Source: Cinclus cinclus (taxonomy: Eukaryota; Chordata; Aves; Passeriformes; Cinclidae). Taken from it: DNA of 64,000 nucleotides. Under the pieces are notes generated by a model. That model worked only from the letters and a program-made list of their open reading frames with translations. It was not told the origin of the DNA and made no database searches. The DNA lies in assembly GCF_963662255.1 (NCBI RefSeq), contig NC_085047.1, forward strand, positions 108,060,181 through 108,124,180. The letters are read 5' to 3'. Positions within the stretch are counted from its first letter, which is position 1. Each line of letters begins with the position of its first letter. Position numbers and translations under genes: made by a program. Below are positions 10,973 to 22,625 of this stretch, piece by piece.

Positions 10973-13900
10973 AAAATCAACCTCACACTGCTAGCACTAT
11001 TAGAGCAGTGTTCAAGATCTCTGTGGGGGCCCATTTTCATCTCTTCTTCGATGTGAGAAAGGTGAAAGTGATGGTGCATTAAAACAGGAATGAAAGGTGC
11101 AGGTTTGGAAGCATTAAGTAAACTCCCCATCTCTTAAAAATGAAATGCTCTCGAATTTATTCAGTTTCTCATCTCATCTGGACATATTAAAGCAAAAAAT
11201 CTAGGAAGAGAAAGAATTATTGTGTGTTTCCACCTCACTTTACTTCCAGATACACACCTATACTTCAGTAGCCTTCAGGTTTGACCAACTGCAGTAGTTT
11301 AATTAACCATTACATCTTTTACAGGGTGTAATTGGTCTCACAGCTAGTTCATTAAAGCCACAGAAGAATCATTCTGACAGTCCAGCCATGAGCAAGTTCA
11401 TACAGAGCGCTAGCAGGTCAGCTCCCTGCACATTAAGCTGGTGAATGTTTTCTGAACAAAGGAGATGAAAAGGTGACAGCCATCTAGTCCCTTTCAAGTG
11501 TGTACCCAGAAAAATATTCTAAAGAGAGATAACCAGGAGCAAAGAGACAGTCTCCAACCTCATTACTCCCTATTCAACATATGTCAAGTGTTTGCACTAG
11601 GCAAACGAACATTTTAGCTTACCACTGGTCTGCCCCGGAAACCTGATATTTATAATGTAATCATTCTATATCTGGCCCCTGGAGCAGCTGCAGTTAAAGA
11701 TGAGTTATTGAAGAGGAACTCTCCATTTGTTGGTATTTTGTAGGTGGAAGTCTTTTGAGACACTCCTATTACCTGAAATATTCACTAAATAATTTTACTT
11801 GGCTGGGATTTTGAGGTAATCTGAAACATGACACTTTTCTCTCTGCCTTTCAAGCTTGAAATTCACAGACTTTACAAAAGTGTAGGGTTCTGCATGGATC
11901 TCAGTATTCCCAGATGCAGATTTTCCAGAAGCACATTCTGCCTATGACTCAGAAATAACCCCTGTCCATGTCTCTATCATTCTCACCTTTTTCTTTGCTG
12001 GGCTTTTAACTTTTCTTCACCTGCCTGCAACTCTCCATCTTCTAACTCCTTTGTCCCATTTTCCCTTTTTAACTCACTTATCATTAGGAGACATTCCCAG
12101 TTCTCTTCTCCAACAAGAACTAATTTTCAGGAACGAACTCCACTGGCCTTTGTGGGCAGTGGATCTGTTTATGAATTACTTTTGCCATAGTCCTGACAGG
12201 CTCTCTTCAAGGAAATTCACTTTCTTAAGGTATATCAGCAAGGTCTTCCAAAACAAACAGAACCTCCTGCTGCCTGCTCTCCAGCTACACACAAATTTGT
12301 CTATCAATGCCCTCAGCCAAATGCAATTTGTATGGCTCTGGTGAGTAGCTGAGCCACCAAAGTACTAAGCCAGTTAAAAGAAAAAAAAAAAGTTGTTAAA
12401 GCCACAGTACTATTCCTAATAAGATCTATTTATCATTGTGTTAGCATGTCCAGGTTTTAGTGTATCTGGAGCTTGGTCAGAGTAAACAAATCTTCACTCA
12501 TAGTACTGAAAAAGACAACAATCTGCCTGCAAAAGACAACACAGGAAGAGGCCGAGGTTATTGGTAATAACCATGCTGGAGCTCAACAGAGGCCTATGGG
12601 GATGTCCAAGGCTTGATGGCATATTAAAGTTTTTTTTTTTCTAAGCTTCTCCCAAACAGTATTTGTCTTCAACAGCATCTTCAGCAGCAGAGATTTATGT
12701 CCAGAGAAATTTCTGACTTTTTACAGACTGCTTTGTAACAACATTCCTATATTTTCTCAAAAAAAAAAAAAAAAAAATCCCACTTGATTAGTCTGGCTAA
12801 AAGTGAATAACCTGGCATCTTTAATATCGCACAATACCTACACTAAGATTTAAATCACTTCTAGGAACTTGGTCAGCTATTTCTGTATTCATGTGGCCTA
12901 CCTCTGCACAGTTTCACAGCTGAAAACTTGATGAGGTGACACCCTCATCACCAAGAACAAAATTTGGAACAATATTTTTAAAACAGAAGGAGTTCTTCCA
13001 CATACATACTGTAAAATATGTACAAAAGTTTCTGTTAGCACTTTCAAACATCTTGAATGCTTAAATAATTTTTGAGAACAGTTTGACCATTGTATCAAAG
13101 AATCATACTGAATTATGCTACTCTAAACATAAAAGGCATGAAAATTATTTGGATAATTCAGCACATGAATAAAAAGTGATTGCTGAATTGGATGCTGTAC
13201 AGCTTATAGGTAAGAATAACACCTTTGTTGGGTAGGTTTTACAGACTCCATGAGCCTGTCTCAGCACAAGGATTTCTTCCAAAAAAAAGGTATGCACTCT
13301 ACTCCAAGCTCAGAGCACAGACTGAGCTTTCATATACTCAGAAGTTTTGCTGATTCAAGTACTGACATGAGCTCTGAGCCCCAGAAAGCAAACTTTGGTC
13401 TCCAAAGTCTGTTTAAGGCAGCATCCAGCATCGAAACACAAATTCTAGGAGAAGGAAAATAAACAATAGTGCTGTTAACACTATTGGTCCTTAAGCTCTC
13501 AGATATCACTGAAATTCTTTGCCAGTCTTTTTTAAATTAAGTGTCCAGTCAGAATAAGTAGTAGCCAACAAAGCTGTTTATTACAGTAACATGAAGGGGA
13601 GCTTTTAATTGATAATAAAATATTTTTAATGTAATTTTTAATTACTAATAAAATTCCATTAACACTTGAAACATGGATGCTGGGATGCTAAAACAAGCTT
13701 AAAGATTCATGAACCAGGTCTATTTCCAGTACTGACCACCCCACACCCCTCTCATCTTTCACTTACCATTGGGATGTGGGAGATGAATTTAAAGAAAGAT
13801 GAACAGGATGCAGTGGACATCAGTAGTAAGTGAGTACAGAACTTCAGATTATCTTCTGAACCTAAAGCCATTATTCTACAATGAGTTGTAGCAGTAAGAA

Positions 13901-16900
13901 ATAATAATTAAAAAAATGTGTAATACTCGGAATTATGAAAAATACCAATATAAAAGACATCACAGATTTATCTGTGTGTGCACGAACATAGTTCAAAAGC
14001 ATAATGACTTGGATACACCTCAAAAGGTGGAGGGAGCCTTGGGCTAATGTGCAGATAGGCACTGGAAGAGGCCAGGTATACTGTTGGATTATTAATCCAA
14101 GACCCATACCTCAAGTGTGACTTTCTGAAAACAGCATCTATTTGTCCTTTTAGGAATTCTAACCTTCATTAAGAAAAATGATAAGTCAGATTTTCTGTCA
14201 TCATAAACCCTTCCATTCTCTCCTCAAAAGAAGAAACAACCATGAAATGGAATTGTTTCTAATCACTTCAATCAGTTAGTTACAGATCACAGTTTCTTGA
14301 TGAAAAAATGTTTTCAAGTAGCAGTTACAAAAGCGTGTCTCAAATATGAGGTCTGTAATTTTATTATAATTAGAAGTGTTTGTATGCACAGCTGAAGAGG
14401 AGGTGTAAGGCACTGATCACTGTGTAGCTAACACACAGTGAATGCCAGAGGAGGAGAAGCAATCCACTGTGAAGGAATGGGAACCAGGGAAATACACATT
14501 TATAAAGTGAAGGCATTTGAGAAACATACTCATTGAGAGATCACAGAAAATGTTGGCCCAGAATATGCAGAAGTCGATTGACAAAGTCAATGAATGGATG
14601 AAGCCAAGTAAAGTCAAGCTAAAAATTAAGAACGAGAAGTTGTGTAGTGACAGGTAGCAGAGCGTGCCAGCTGAGTGAGCTGAAAGGCTGAGGCAAGTTT
14701 TCAGCTCTGGGAGGCGGATTTGTTTGGGAAGGGTGATTAACCAGCACAACCACACTGCCAAGAGCAGTAACACACAGAGCAGTTGTTGCTGCCTTCCTGG
14801 GTGTCTTTCTGAGAGCTACGCTCCAGACAAAAGCTACAGGATCAACAAAGGGTACCTGTGAAAAATGTAATGATGTGGTTTTTACAGAAGGTCAGATGGA
14901 ATGATCTAATGGTCTTCCCTGGTCTTAAATTTTCTGACTCACACAGAAAGAGGCTGCCCGAGCACAGGAAAAGAACACAGCGCTGCGTGAGCTCCCTTCT
15001 TGCATGTGCAGTTCAGATCAGAGTGCCTCTCCTCAGAAGGAAAGGGTTTATTTACAGAACACAAATTCAGCACCAGGGACCCACTACAAATGCTGGTGGC
15101 GGGACACTGAAGACTTCAGGCAAATATTGTAGAACTTATTGAAATTACTGAAGATTTCCCTTCAAGAGGAGCCTGTTAAAGGGCTTTTATTTGCTTAAGA
15201 AACTGAATAAACATAACTGTGAAACTTCTCTCCACACATAGAGGACATCACTGGGAACTAACAGAGAGCAGATATTTTTCAATAGTACTGTAACGACAGA
15301 GAAAACCCAGAAAATATTTAGTAACTGTTCTGACTTCTCCACCATCATATCATTTTACTTGCACCCACAATAGACAGAGAAGATAACAGTATTTTTCTTC
15401 ACAAATTACATATATTTAGCCTATTTTTTTTTGGCAGTTAACCACAGCTCAGACAAATTTGTTCTTCCCTGCTAGAAGGACTATACTTACTTTTTTTCCT
15501 GAGGCCAAGAATGCTATGCTATACCAATATAACTCAATTATTTAGAAAGGCAGATCTTGAATACATGATCTTTATGAAAGCTCTAATTCTTTTCACATTA
15601 ATTCTAATTCACACTTAAGATAAAAAACATATTTAATGTTTCAATTCACTATTTTTTTCTTGTCTACCCTATTTCAAAGATTTTTACCTATTTTTGGCAT
15701 TAAAAGCATTGGCTTTTCCATAAAATATTGCAAAAGAATAACTACCCATGCTACAAAGACAACATCAAGTTCTCAGGACATTTAGACACAGCAAATATTG
15801 CAGAGGCCAGTTGTGAACTATGTATAGCTAGAAAAATCAAATTTCATCTGCCACTCTGTCAGGCTGCATTCCATAATAATTTTATCACTGCAGTGAATAA
15901 CAAGATATTTATCTTTCCTGGCCAAGTTAATCTTGTGTTCCATAGTTATCATGACTGCCGTAAACACAGTTCTGTTTCTGCACTTGCAAGTGGTGCCAAC
16001 TTGAGGGGAAGCTGAGCATAAAGGGAGTTGCTTTTATTTACTTTTAACTTGAAGGCAAGAGCAGAAATTAAGAAGTGTATTGCATTGGAGATTTATTACT
16101 AGACATGTAATGGTAGCTTTCCAGTTAATATTTTTAGCCTCAAACTAAACTGCAATCATTACAAGGCTACCACATTTACAGTGTTCCAGGCAGGAAACGG
16201 CCCAAGAGTACTGTGAACACAGTTGGATGGCTGTATCTGTCTGTCTGTGAATCTGGGATGTGCACACACACATAAATTTTGATGAATTTTCTGGAGCATT
16301 TTCTTGGGATTCCCCATACACATCCTATTTCCTTTGATTATATGACAAATCTTAAGGATGTTTCCTGAGTCTTCAGACCTGGCAGCATCACCATCTTCCT
16401 GTGTAACACAGCTAAAGAGTTTGCAGTTCCAGATTTGGCTCATTTGGAGTTGGCATGGCTCTCTTCTCTGCACACTGTAGTTGTGCCCTAAAGCAGTGGA
16501 AAACATGGTCAGCCAGAGATCTTTCCTGCTAGACTGCCATTCTTACTGCAGATTATTAGCACCATTCCTACGAGCATCTGCTCTCCTCCTGCTTTGAGTA
16601 GGAGAAGACAAATAGCACCTTTGTCCCTGTTTTCAATGGCAGCAACCACGCAAAAGGCAAGGCTCAGAAAAACTGGAGAGATGCAGAGAAAAAACAAGAA
16701 AAGAACATGGCTCTGCCTGGGGACACTGAAGGCTTCTGTGTACTTGTCAAAAGGCCAATCAAGATTAAAACCTTGAAAAGCTCCTTGTCAAAAGCCAGAG
16801 TGCAATGTGTGGAGCTCTAGCAGAAGATTGAAAGGTGTGGTTTAGAAGGTTGAGCATATCCTTTAGTTCAGAGGATGCAAAAGTTGGAGCAAAAGCCAGA

Positions 16901-17348
16901 CTGCAAACTCCCCTAGGTTTTGTTTGCATTTAGCTTGTAGGAAATTGGCACCTCTCACTGCATCACTTCAGAAAAATGAAGGTGAATAGAACAGACTTTA
17001 CCTAAACTTAGCAGAGATGAGCTGAATGTTGTGATGTCAGTGCAACCCAAGTAAAAGCTGAACAAATTAGTAAGGGTCTGGCTAGTTTGTATTCGCAGGG
17101 TCAGCAAAGCCATACAGAGTAGGCACAAGTGTCAGAGTTTCCAAATCTTGCTCCTCTTCCTCTTTGTCTGAATACACCCATGATTACAAATCACCAGAGT
17201 CTTTCAGAGTTAAGATTCTGACATAATGGGAAATACAATTATCACATAAGAAGAGGGAATACATGTGTATATACATAATTATTTACATATCCGTTTTCTC
17301 TTGTTTTGTTTTTTCCAGACTTCCAAAATCTCCGTGTAAGTCTTAACA
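10973..17348. other. AT-rich unique-looking DNA, no gene
   Basis: No transposon text was recognised. It contains an A11 run (12381-12391), a T11 run (near 12630) and an A19 run (12759-12777). The minus frame 14417-14773 (118 codons) is rich in L, S and F, as expected for chance translation of this composition, and shows no motif. At 12347-12381 a segment resembles 10757-10790 (AGC-T-AGCCACCAAA then GCCAG-TAAAA), so both may belong to one unnamed repeat. Confidence 0.5.
12759..12777. repeat. A19 homopolymer
   Basis: Nineteen uninterrupted A on the plus strand, the longest homopolymer in the window. No retroposon body could be recognised upstream. Confidence 0.9.
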
Positions 17349-17480
17349 TCCCTGGAAGTGTTCAAGGCCAGGTTGTATTGGGCTTTAAGCAACATGATCC
17401 AGTGGAAGATGTCTCTGTTCATGGCAGAGCAGTTGGAACTAGATGATCTTTAAGGTCCATTTGAATCCAAAGTATGATTC
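17349..17480 (+). mobile_element. CR1 LINE 3'-end fragment
   Basis: It reads as the sense-strand 3' end of CR1: 'cctggaagtgttcaaggcc', then 'ggttgtattgggcttt', 'caacatgatccagtggaag', 'ttggaactagatgatcttta' and 'aggtccatttgaatcc'. This is the classic order in avian CR1 (end of ORF2 and short 3' UTR). The copy is only about 130 bases, as expected for severe 5' truncation, and the terminal octamer repeat has decayed to 'tatgattc'. An A16 run follows at 17485-17500. CR1 does not normally end in poly-A, so that run is probably independent. Confidence 0.88.
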
Positions 17481-17500
17481 CACCAAAAAAAAAAAAAAAA

Positions 17501-20500
17501 TTCTACTCTTCTAGCAAGTTTAGACAGGCTTCATAGAGCTTCACCAGCCAGTAGGGAGAGTAAATTGGAGGCTATAAATCCATGCTGTTATGAGGAGATT
17601 GAGACAGTCTGACTTGCAGGGTTCTGGGGCTACATCACAGGAAAAACAAAATGTCCTTAAAAAGCATCACAATTGAAGCAGATAAAGTCACCTTTGTCTT
17701 CTGCTGCAGAAGTGACAATATGGCAAAGTGAAGCAAGAGCCCAGAGCCACAAGCCTCATTAGCATAATTAACAGCAGATTAAGCTGAGAGAATATGACAC
17801 AATGACCCACAGATTCCCCAGATGTACTAAAAATAGCTACACAGAAGTAGACAAGATGTGGAAAAAAACCCATCCAAAATAGAAGGTCTTCGGGAACCTA
17901 AATCCAAAGAAAACTTCTTTCTCTTTTTAAAACCTGCTCTTGGTAACTTGACAGTTCAGAATCAAATCACTACGTCTGTGTGTGACAACATGCAGGAGAG
18001 CTCACAATAAAGCCATGTGTTAATGAAGGGCCATGGACTGTGCTCAGTTAGAGCTGTTTTTCTGGAGAGAGTCCTCCAAGGGGGGTAACTCTAGCAGGCT
18101 GTCAGCAACTGTACTGAGGGCTGATGAGGAGGAGAAGTTGGTTCCAAACATAATAGAAATTACACAAATCTGAACTCAATCCAAGAGCTAAGGATTGACT
18201 AATTTCCACAATTATATTAATAACAAGGTGGGTAGGCTGTGCAGACTGGTCAATTTTACAGAGCAGTAAATTCTGCCACAGCTATTGAGTGTGGCTGGGA
18301 GATGACCAAGACCACATCCACTGCTTATTTTTCAGTTTAAGCATATCTGACAGAAGAGTCAATGTGGTACACACAGTTCAAAGTGGCAGCAACATACCTG
18401 TCCTGTTTGCTTTGCATGGTTTGAATCTAATCCTGCACAGCTTCAGGTAGGATGACAGTGGCATGCAAAACAGGTTGATGTGATGCATGAAATAGCTATG
18501 TCACTTTAGGTTTTATCTGAGAGCTCCAACAGCCAAACAATTTCTTTTACATCCCTGGAGAACGATATGAATTAAATTCAACATGAGTATTAACTACTGG
18601 CACCTTCAATCTTCAATATCACCTACAGTCCTCATAAAATACAGCATATAAAACAAATAAAAAAATGGAGTCAAAGTGCATGGAAGATGTAGCAAGAATT
18701 AAAAAGTAAAAATAAGCGATGAAAAGAAAATAACATGAAAGACAAGAGTGCATCTCTTTAAAAAATGTAAAGTATTGATTTAAAAAATGAAAACATAAGA
18801 TAATTATGCAAAAATAAATAAAACATTTAATTTATACATTTTATAAAGAACATGGGACCATTAAATAAGTATGTTAAACAAACTCTAGAAAGAGACCATT
18901 CATAGGGTTAAGAATGGTTGTCCTTTCTGTGGGAACTGTTTTCCGTGTTCCCTGGATGGAGAACTGAATGCAGAAGAAACATACTTGCCCTGTAATAATC
19001 AATATAACATTATTTCACAGAGAAAAGTCTAGGTATTCCACCACTAATGGCTACAAACCTTTGAGACAGAAGATGTAGGAAGTGAACTTAGTAGTTCTAA
19101 CACTAAGTTACGTCATAGCTAAACTTGGGATGGGGGCTCTTCCTTTGCAAACCCCAAACTTTCCTGTGTTTCCAAACAGACCTGAACAGAGAGCGCAGAT
19201 TCCCAGTGATGAACCTGGTGACCCTCAGTCACTAAGCAGGAGATGCAAGTCTGCTTCATACACTGCTGTGACATCGTCAGCAGTCACAGGCACATGCTGC
19301 AGTGTGGTACAGCATCTCCCTGCCTGGGAACAGGGTTCTGTCAATATCCTTTCTCAGGCCAATTCCCCACATAAAATGCTACTTTTTTTCAACAGTATAA
19401 AGTCTGAATTACAAGGACTTTTCTCCTGGAGGACACGTAATGTTCAGTGTTCAGAAAAACAGAATAAAATACTCCAGTAGGTAAAAGGGAAACAATTAAT
19501 TCTCTTGATTATTTTATTCATAGTTTTTCACTTTCTGTATATCCACTCTCTTGAGAGGGAAAAACTCAATCACTCTCACATTGTTTACTTGCCAGTGTTA
19601 GCAACATTTACTTTAATAGTCAACTTCAGGCTTGATCTTAAATGGCTGTAGATAGGTTACAAAGGAGCAAATATTTGAGGGCTCAAATAGTAATTTTTTT
19701 CCTCTGAGCTGACTGCACGCAGCATGAGAGAACCATACTGCAAGTTGCTTGAAATGCATGGAGAAAAAACAAACATTTTCTAAATATACTCAAAAACGTG
19801 TTCTTTGGTGTGTTCTTTAGACCCAAGTAACTTTTCTCTCCTCCTTTACCCTTAAGGGACTCATCCTTCAACCAACGGTTACAGAAACAAATAGAAATTC
19901 TTTTATTTTAGGTGTGCCTACCACACCCTTATTTTTTCTGCCAGGAAGAAAAAAAAAAATCTCACTGCTTCATATCTATTGTGGCTCAAACAAGAAGATC
20001 CTTAAACCCTACTCTAGTCCTGAAATAGTAGAAATATTAATACTAGCAATCAAACTGTTCAATATTGTAACCTGGTAGGCAAAACAGGATCAAAAAATCT
20101 GAAAGAAAAAGCCAAAATTTAGGAAACTGCAATAATGTAATTAATGAAATTAATCCTGCTTCATGTATAGATGAGCTTTCTCTTGCTCAATTTGAAGTTC
20201 TGTTGTATCTCACCACATATCTCTTACATTGTTCTTGAGCAATGGAGCTCATTACTTGCTACAAGGAATTGGATTACTCCAAACTACTTGCAAGAACTAC
20301 CACTAAGACAAATTACTTACAGGTGCAAAGCAACATGCCAGAAATGTGCAAAGAAACAGCACAGATCTAATCTAAAAATGCATCTGCAATGAAGATTAAC
20401 ATTGCATTCCAATAAAGGGTTGGGGTAATTTCATTTCTTTGGTTACAAGGAGAGAAAGTCCTGCCAGGCTTCCATAAATACCCTTTGAATCACCTCCAGA

Positions 20501-22152
20501 AGGAGCAGATGAAGATGTGAACCTGACCCTTTCTAATCAGCTTACTTCCTCCTGCCCAAGTCCATTTCACTGAAGGTAGGAGATATATCCAAGAAAAAAC
20601 AGATTTCCTGGGCTCCTCCACTGAACCCTAACATTTGCCTTGATGTTTAAGCCTGTCCTCTAACTTACCCATAAAGAAGCCAGAAATAACATTCACCTCA
20701 CAGATTTTGACAAGTGGGTCAAAAACGCTACTGAGCTGCAGTACAATCCAAAACCCAACCTATAAATACATTTTAAAAACTGTCTTGGCCCCAACAAAAG
20801 AATTGTGGCTCCTTACATTTTCCAAGTGGTTTACATTTCCTCTGTGTTATGTTAGGCCTTCAGAGGCTTGCAACTTCAATAATTAAAATAAGGCTTTTCC
20901 CATTTTTAGTAAAATCTTGGAAGAGGGACTGCTGCAGTTTTTCACGCAGAAACAAGCTTGGTGCTATCAGTTTGTCAGCGTCTGAAGATCTTTATTTCTA
21001 AGTCACAGAGTTTAAATTAGTAATGAATAAAATAAGATGGTCCCAAGTCAATGCCCCTTGCATACTTTTTTTTTTGTTTTGCTTTTCTCTTATTTTTTCT
21101 TTTTTTTTTTCTTTTCTTTTTGTTTGTTTGTTTTTTTGTTTTAAAGTTTAAACAAGTTTGTCTTGAGATATCATCAACACAAGGTTTCTACTGGGTGCTC
21201 CAAAGTGGCTCCTGAACACCTCTGGACAGATTCCATCCCACCTCTATTCACCTGTTGCAGACAGCACTTTTACTGAACAACTGCATTGGTTCAAACTTTG
21301 ATCCTGGCAACAATTGTAGAAAAGGAACCCAATCTCCAGAATACAACTTGTTACAGCAGACAGCTTCCAACATCCTGCAAAGGACATCCTGCTTTTCCCC
21401 CATCTGACAGCAGCCCTGTAAGACATTTTTTGACACCTTCGCACCTGGAAGATACAATGCGTTTTTCCTTCACTGATTATCTCAGAATGATGAAACAGTT
21501 CAAATGGTGTAATATCACCTTTTCCCCCAAACTCTGCTAGGAACAGATATTATCTGTACAACCAGCGTGTTGTGAAATGCCACAGACACCAGTTTGAGCA
21601 GCGCTTTTTTTAAGGTAAAAAACAGTTCTGTGATTATTTTTATGGCATACTTTTTAATAAAGCTTTATTCCTAATTTTTTTAACCTTCTTTAATTAACAG
21701 CCTGTCACAGCCACAGCACCATATCTCTTTCAGTTTTAAGTACTTAAAGAGAGGAAACATCCTAAGAATTGGTTAAATTCAAGATTTGATTATATGTTAT
21801 GAGTACAGACAAGGAGAAATCTTGACACATGAAATCCCGCTCTAGCAGACAGAAACATTAGCAATGCAAAGTGCTCTTGTTGTTGTTCAAATACAATTCC
21901 TCATGCCCCTAATCTTAGTTCAGGTGTACACATCCTACAGCTGCTTTAAAATAATAATGCCCTTTGCACAATTGTCTTTTCAGGTCAAGTTCTGGATAAA
22001 TACCTCTGGATTCACTGCTTCAAATGGAGAAAGGTTTGTTTCTACAAACCTTCTTGTTTTCCTAAATATCAGCTGTGGTCCACACCCACACATTCTAATA
22101 CCAGCTACCCCTAAAAATGACCAATCCTGAGTCATTATGTCCTGTCAAAAAG
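17501..22152. other. AT-rich unique-looking DNA, no gene
   Basis: No LINE or LTR text was recognised. It holds an open frame of 132 codons (19082-19480, plus) with no recognisable domain, and a T-rich pyrimidine tract at 21066-21142. The parts near 18600-18850 are very AT-rich. Confidence 0.5.
21066..21142. repeat. T-rich low-complexity tract
   Basis: This tract is nearly all T, with single C or G interruptions (tttg, tttc units). The longest T-run is about 11. It is the main plus-strand T-rich tract in a window dominated by A-runs. Confidence 0.85.
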
Positions 22153-22203
22153 AAAAAAAAAAAAAATGGAAAGCTCAAGTGGGAAAATTCTGTTTAACCT
22201 AAC

Positions 22204-22625
22204 TGTGGTGGGCTGCCCTCAGTCAGCAGTCAGACACCCAGTAAGGCTCAACAGGACAGGGGTAAAAAACAGGATGCAAAACCTTGTGTCAACACACAGA
22301 GAATAACTTACCAGTTATGTAGTGGATAAAGCAGACTCATCTTTGGGAAAAATAACGTAAATCATCACCGATTAATTTAGAATGGGGTAGCAAAAAGCAA
22401 AGACAAAATGACTGAAATAATACCTGCCCCCACGTCCCTTCTTTTCCCAGGCTCTTGATGCCCAAGTCCTTCCCCAGCACTCTGCAGGACACGGGGTGAT
22501 GGGCAATGGGGACTGTGCTCAGTCTCTTACAGCTCCTCTCCCATGCTCCATTCTCTTCACACTTTTTCCCTGAGCCAGCTCGGATCATCCCACAGGCTGC
22601 AGCCCTTCAGGAACTACTGACCACT
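22204..22625 (-). mobile_element. ERV LTR remnant, 3' part, same family as at the left edge
   Basis: The plus strand begins with TGTGGTGGG, the antisense of an LTR ending in CCCACCACA. In order it then matches antisense landmarks of the same bird LTR family: 'acaggacagggg' (22252), 'ataacttaccagttat' (22303), 'cagactcatctttggg' (22332), 'gattaatttagaatgggg' (22369), the C-rich 'cttcttttcccaggct' (22438), and 'ggctgcagcccttcaggaac' (about 22596-22615). Recognisable text fades after about 22625; the element may continue to about 22790. Many substitutions and small indels show that it is old. An A14 run (22153-22166) lies just outside the LTR terminus. No internal retroviral genes flank it, so it is probably a solo LTR. 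Confidence 0.78.

Noticed and set aside
14417..14773. 118-codon minus-strand frame rich in hydrophobic residues, looking like a membrane protein
   Set aside because: L/F/S-rich translation is expected from this base composition. There is no motif, and a single isolated frame is not enough.
17349..17500. tRNA-derived SINE with CR1-like tail, because poly-A follows a CR1 end
   Set aside because: No tRNA-like A and B boxes were found upstream, and CR1-tailed SINEs do not end in poly-A. A plain truncated CR1 beside an independent A-run is simpler.
19082..19480. 132-codon plus-strand open frame
   Set aside because: No domain or splice-like context; length within chance expectation.
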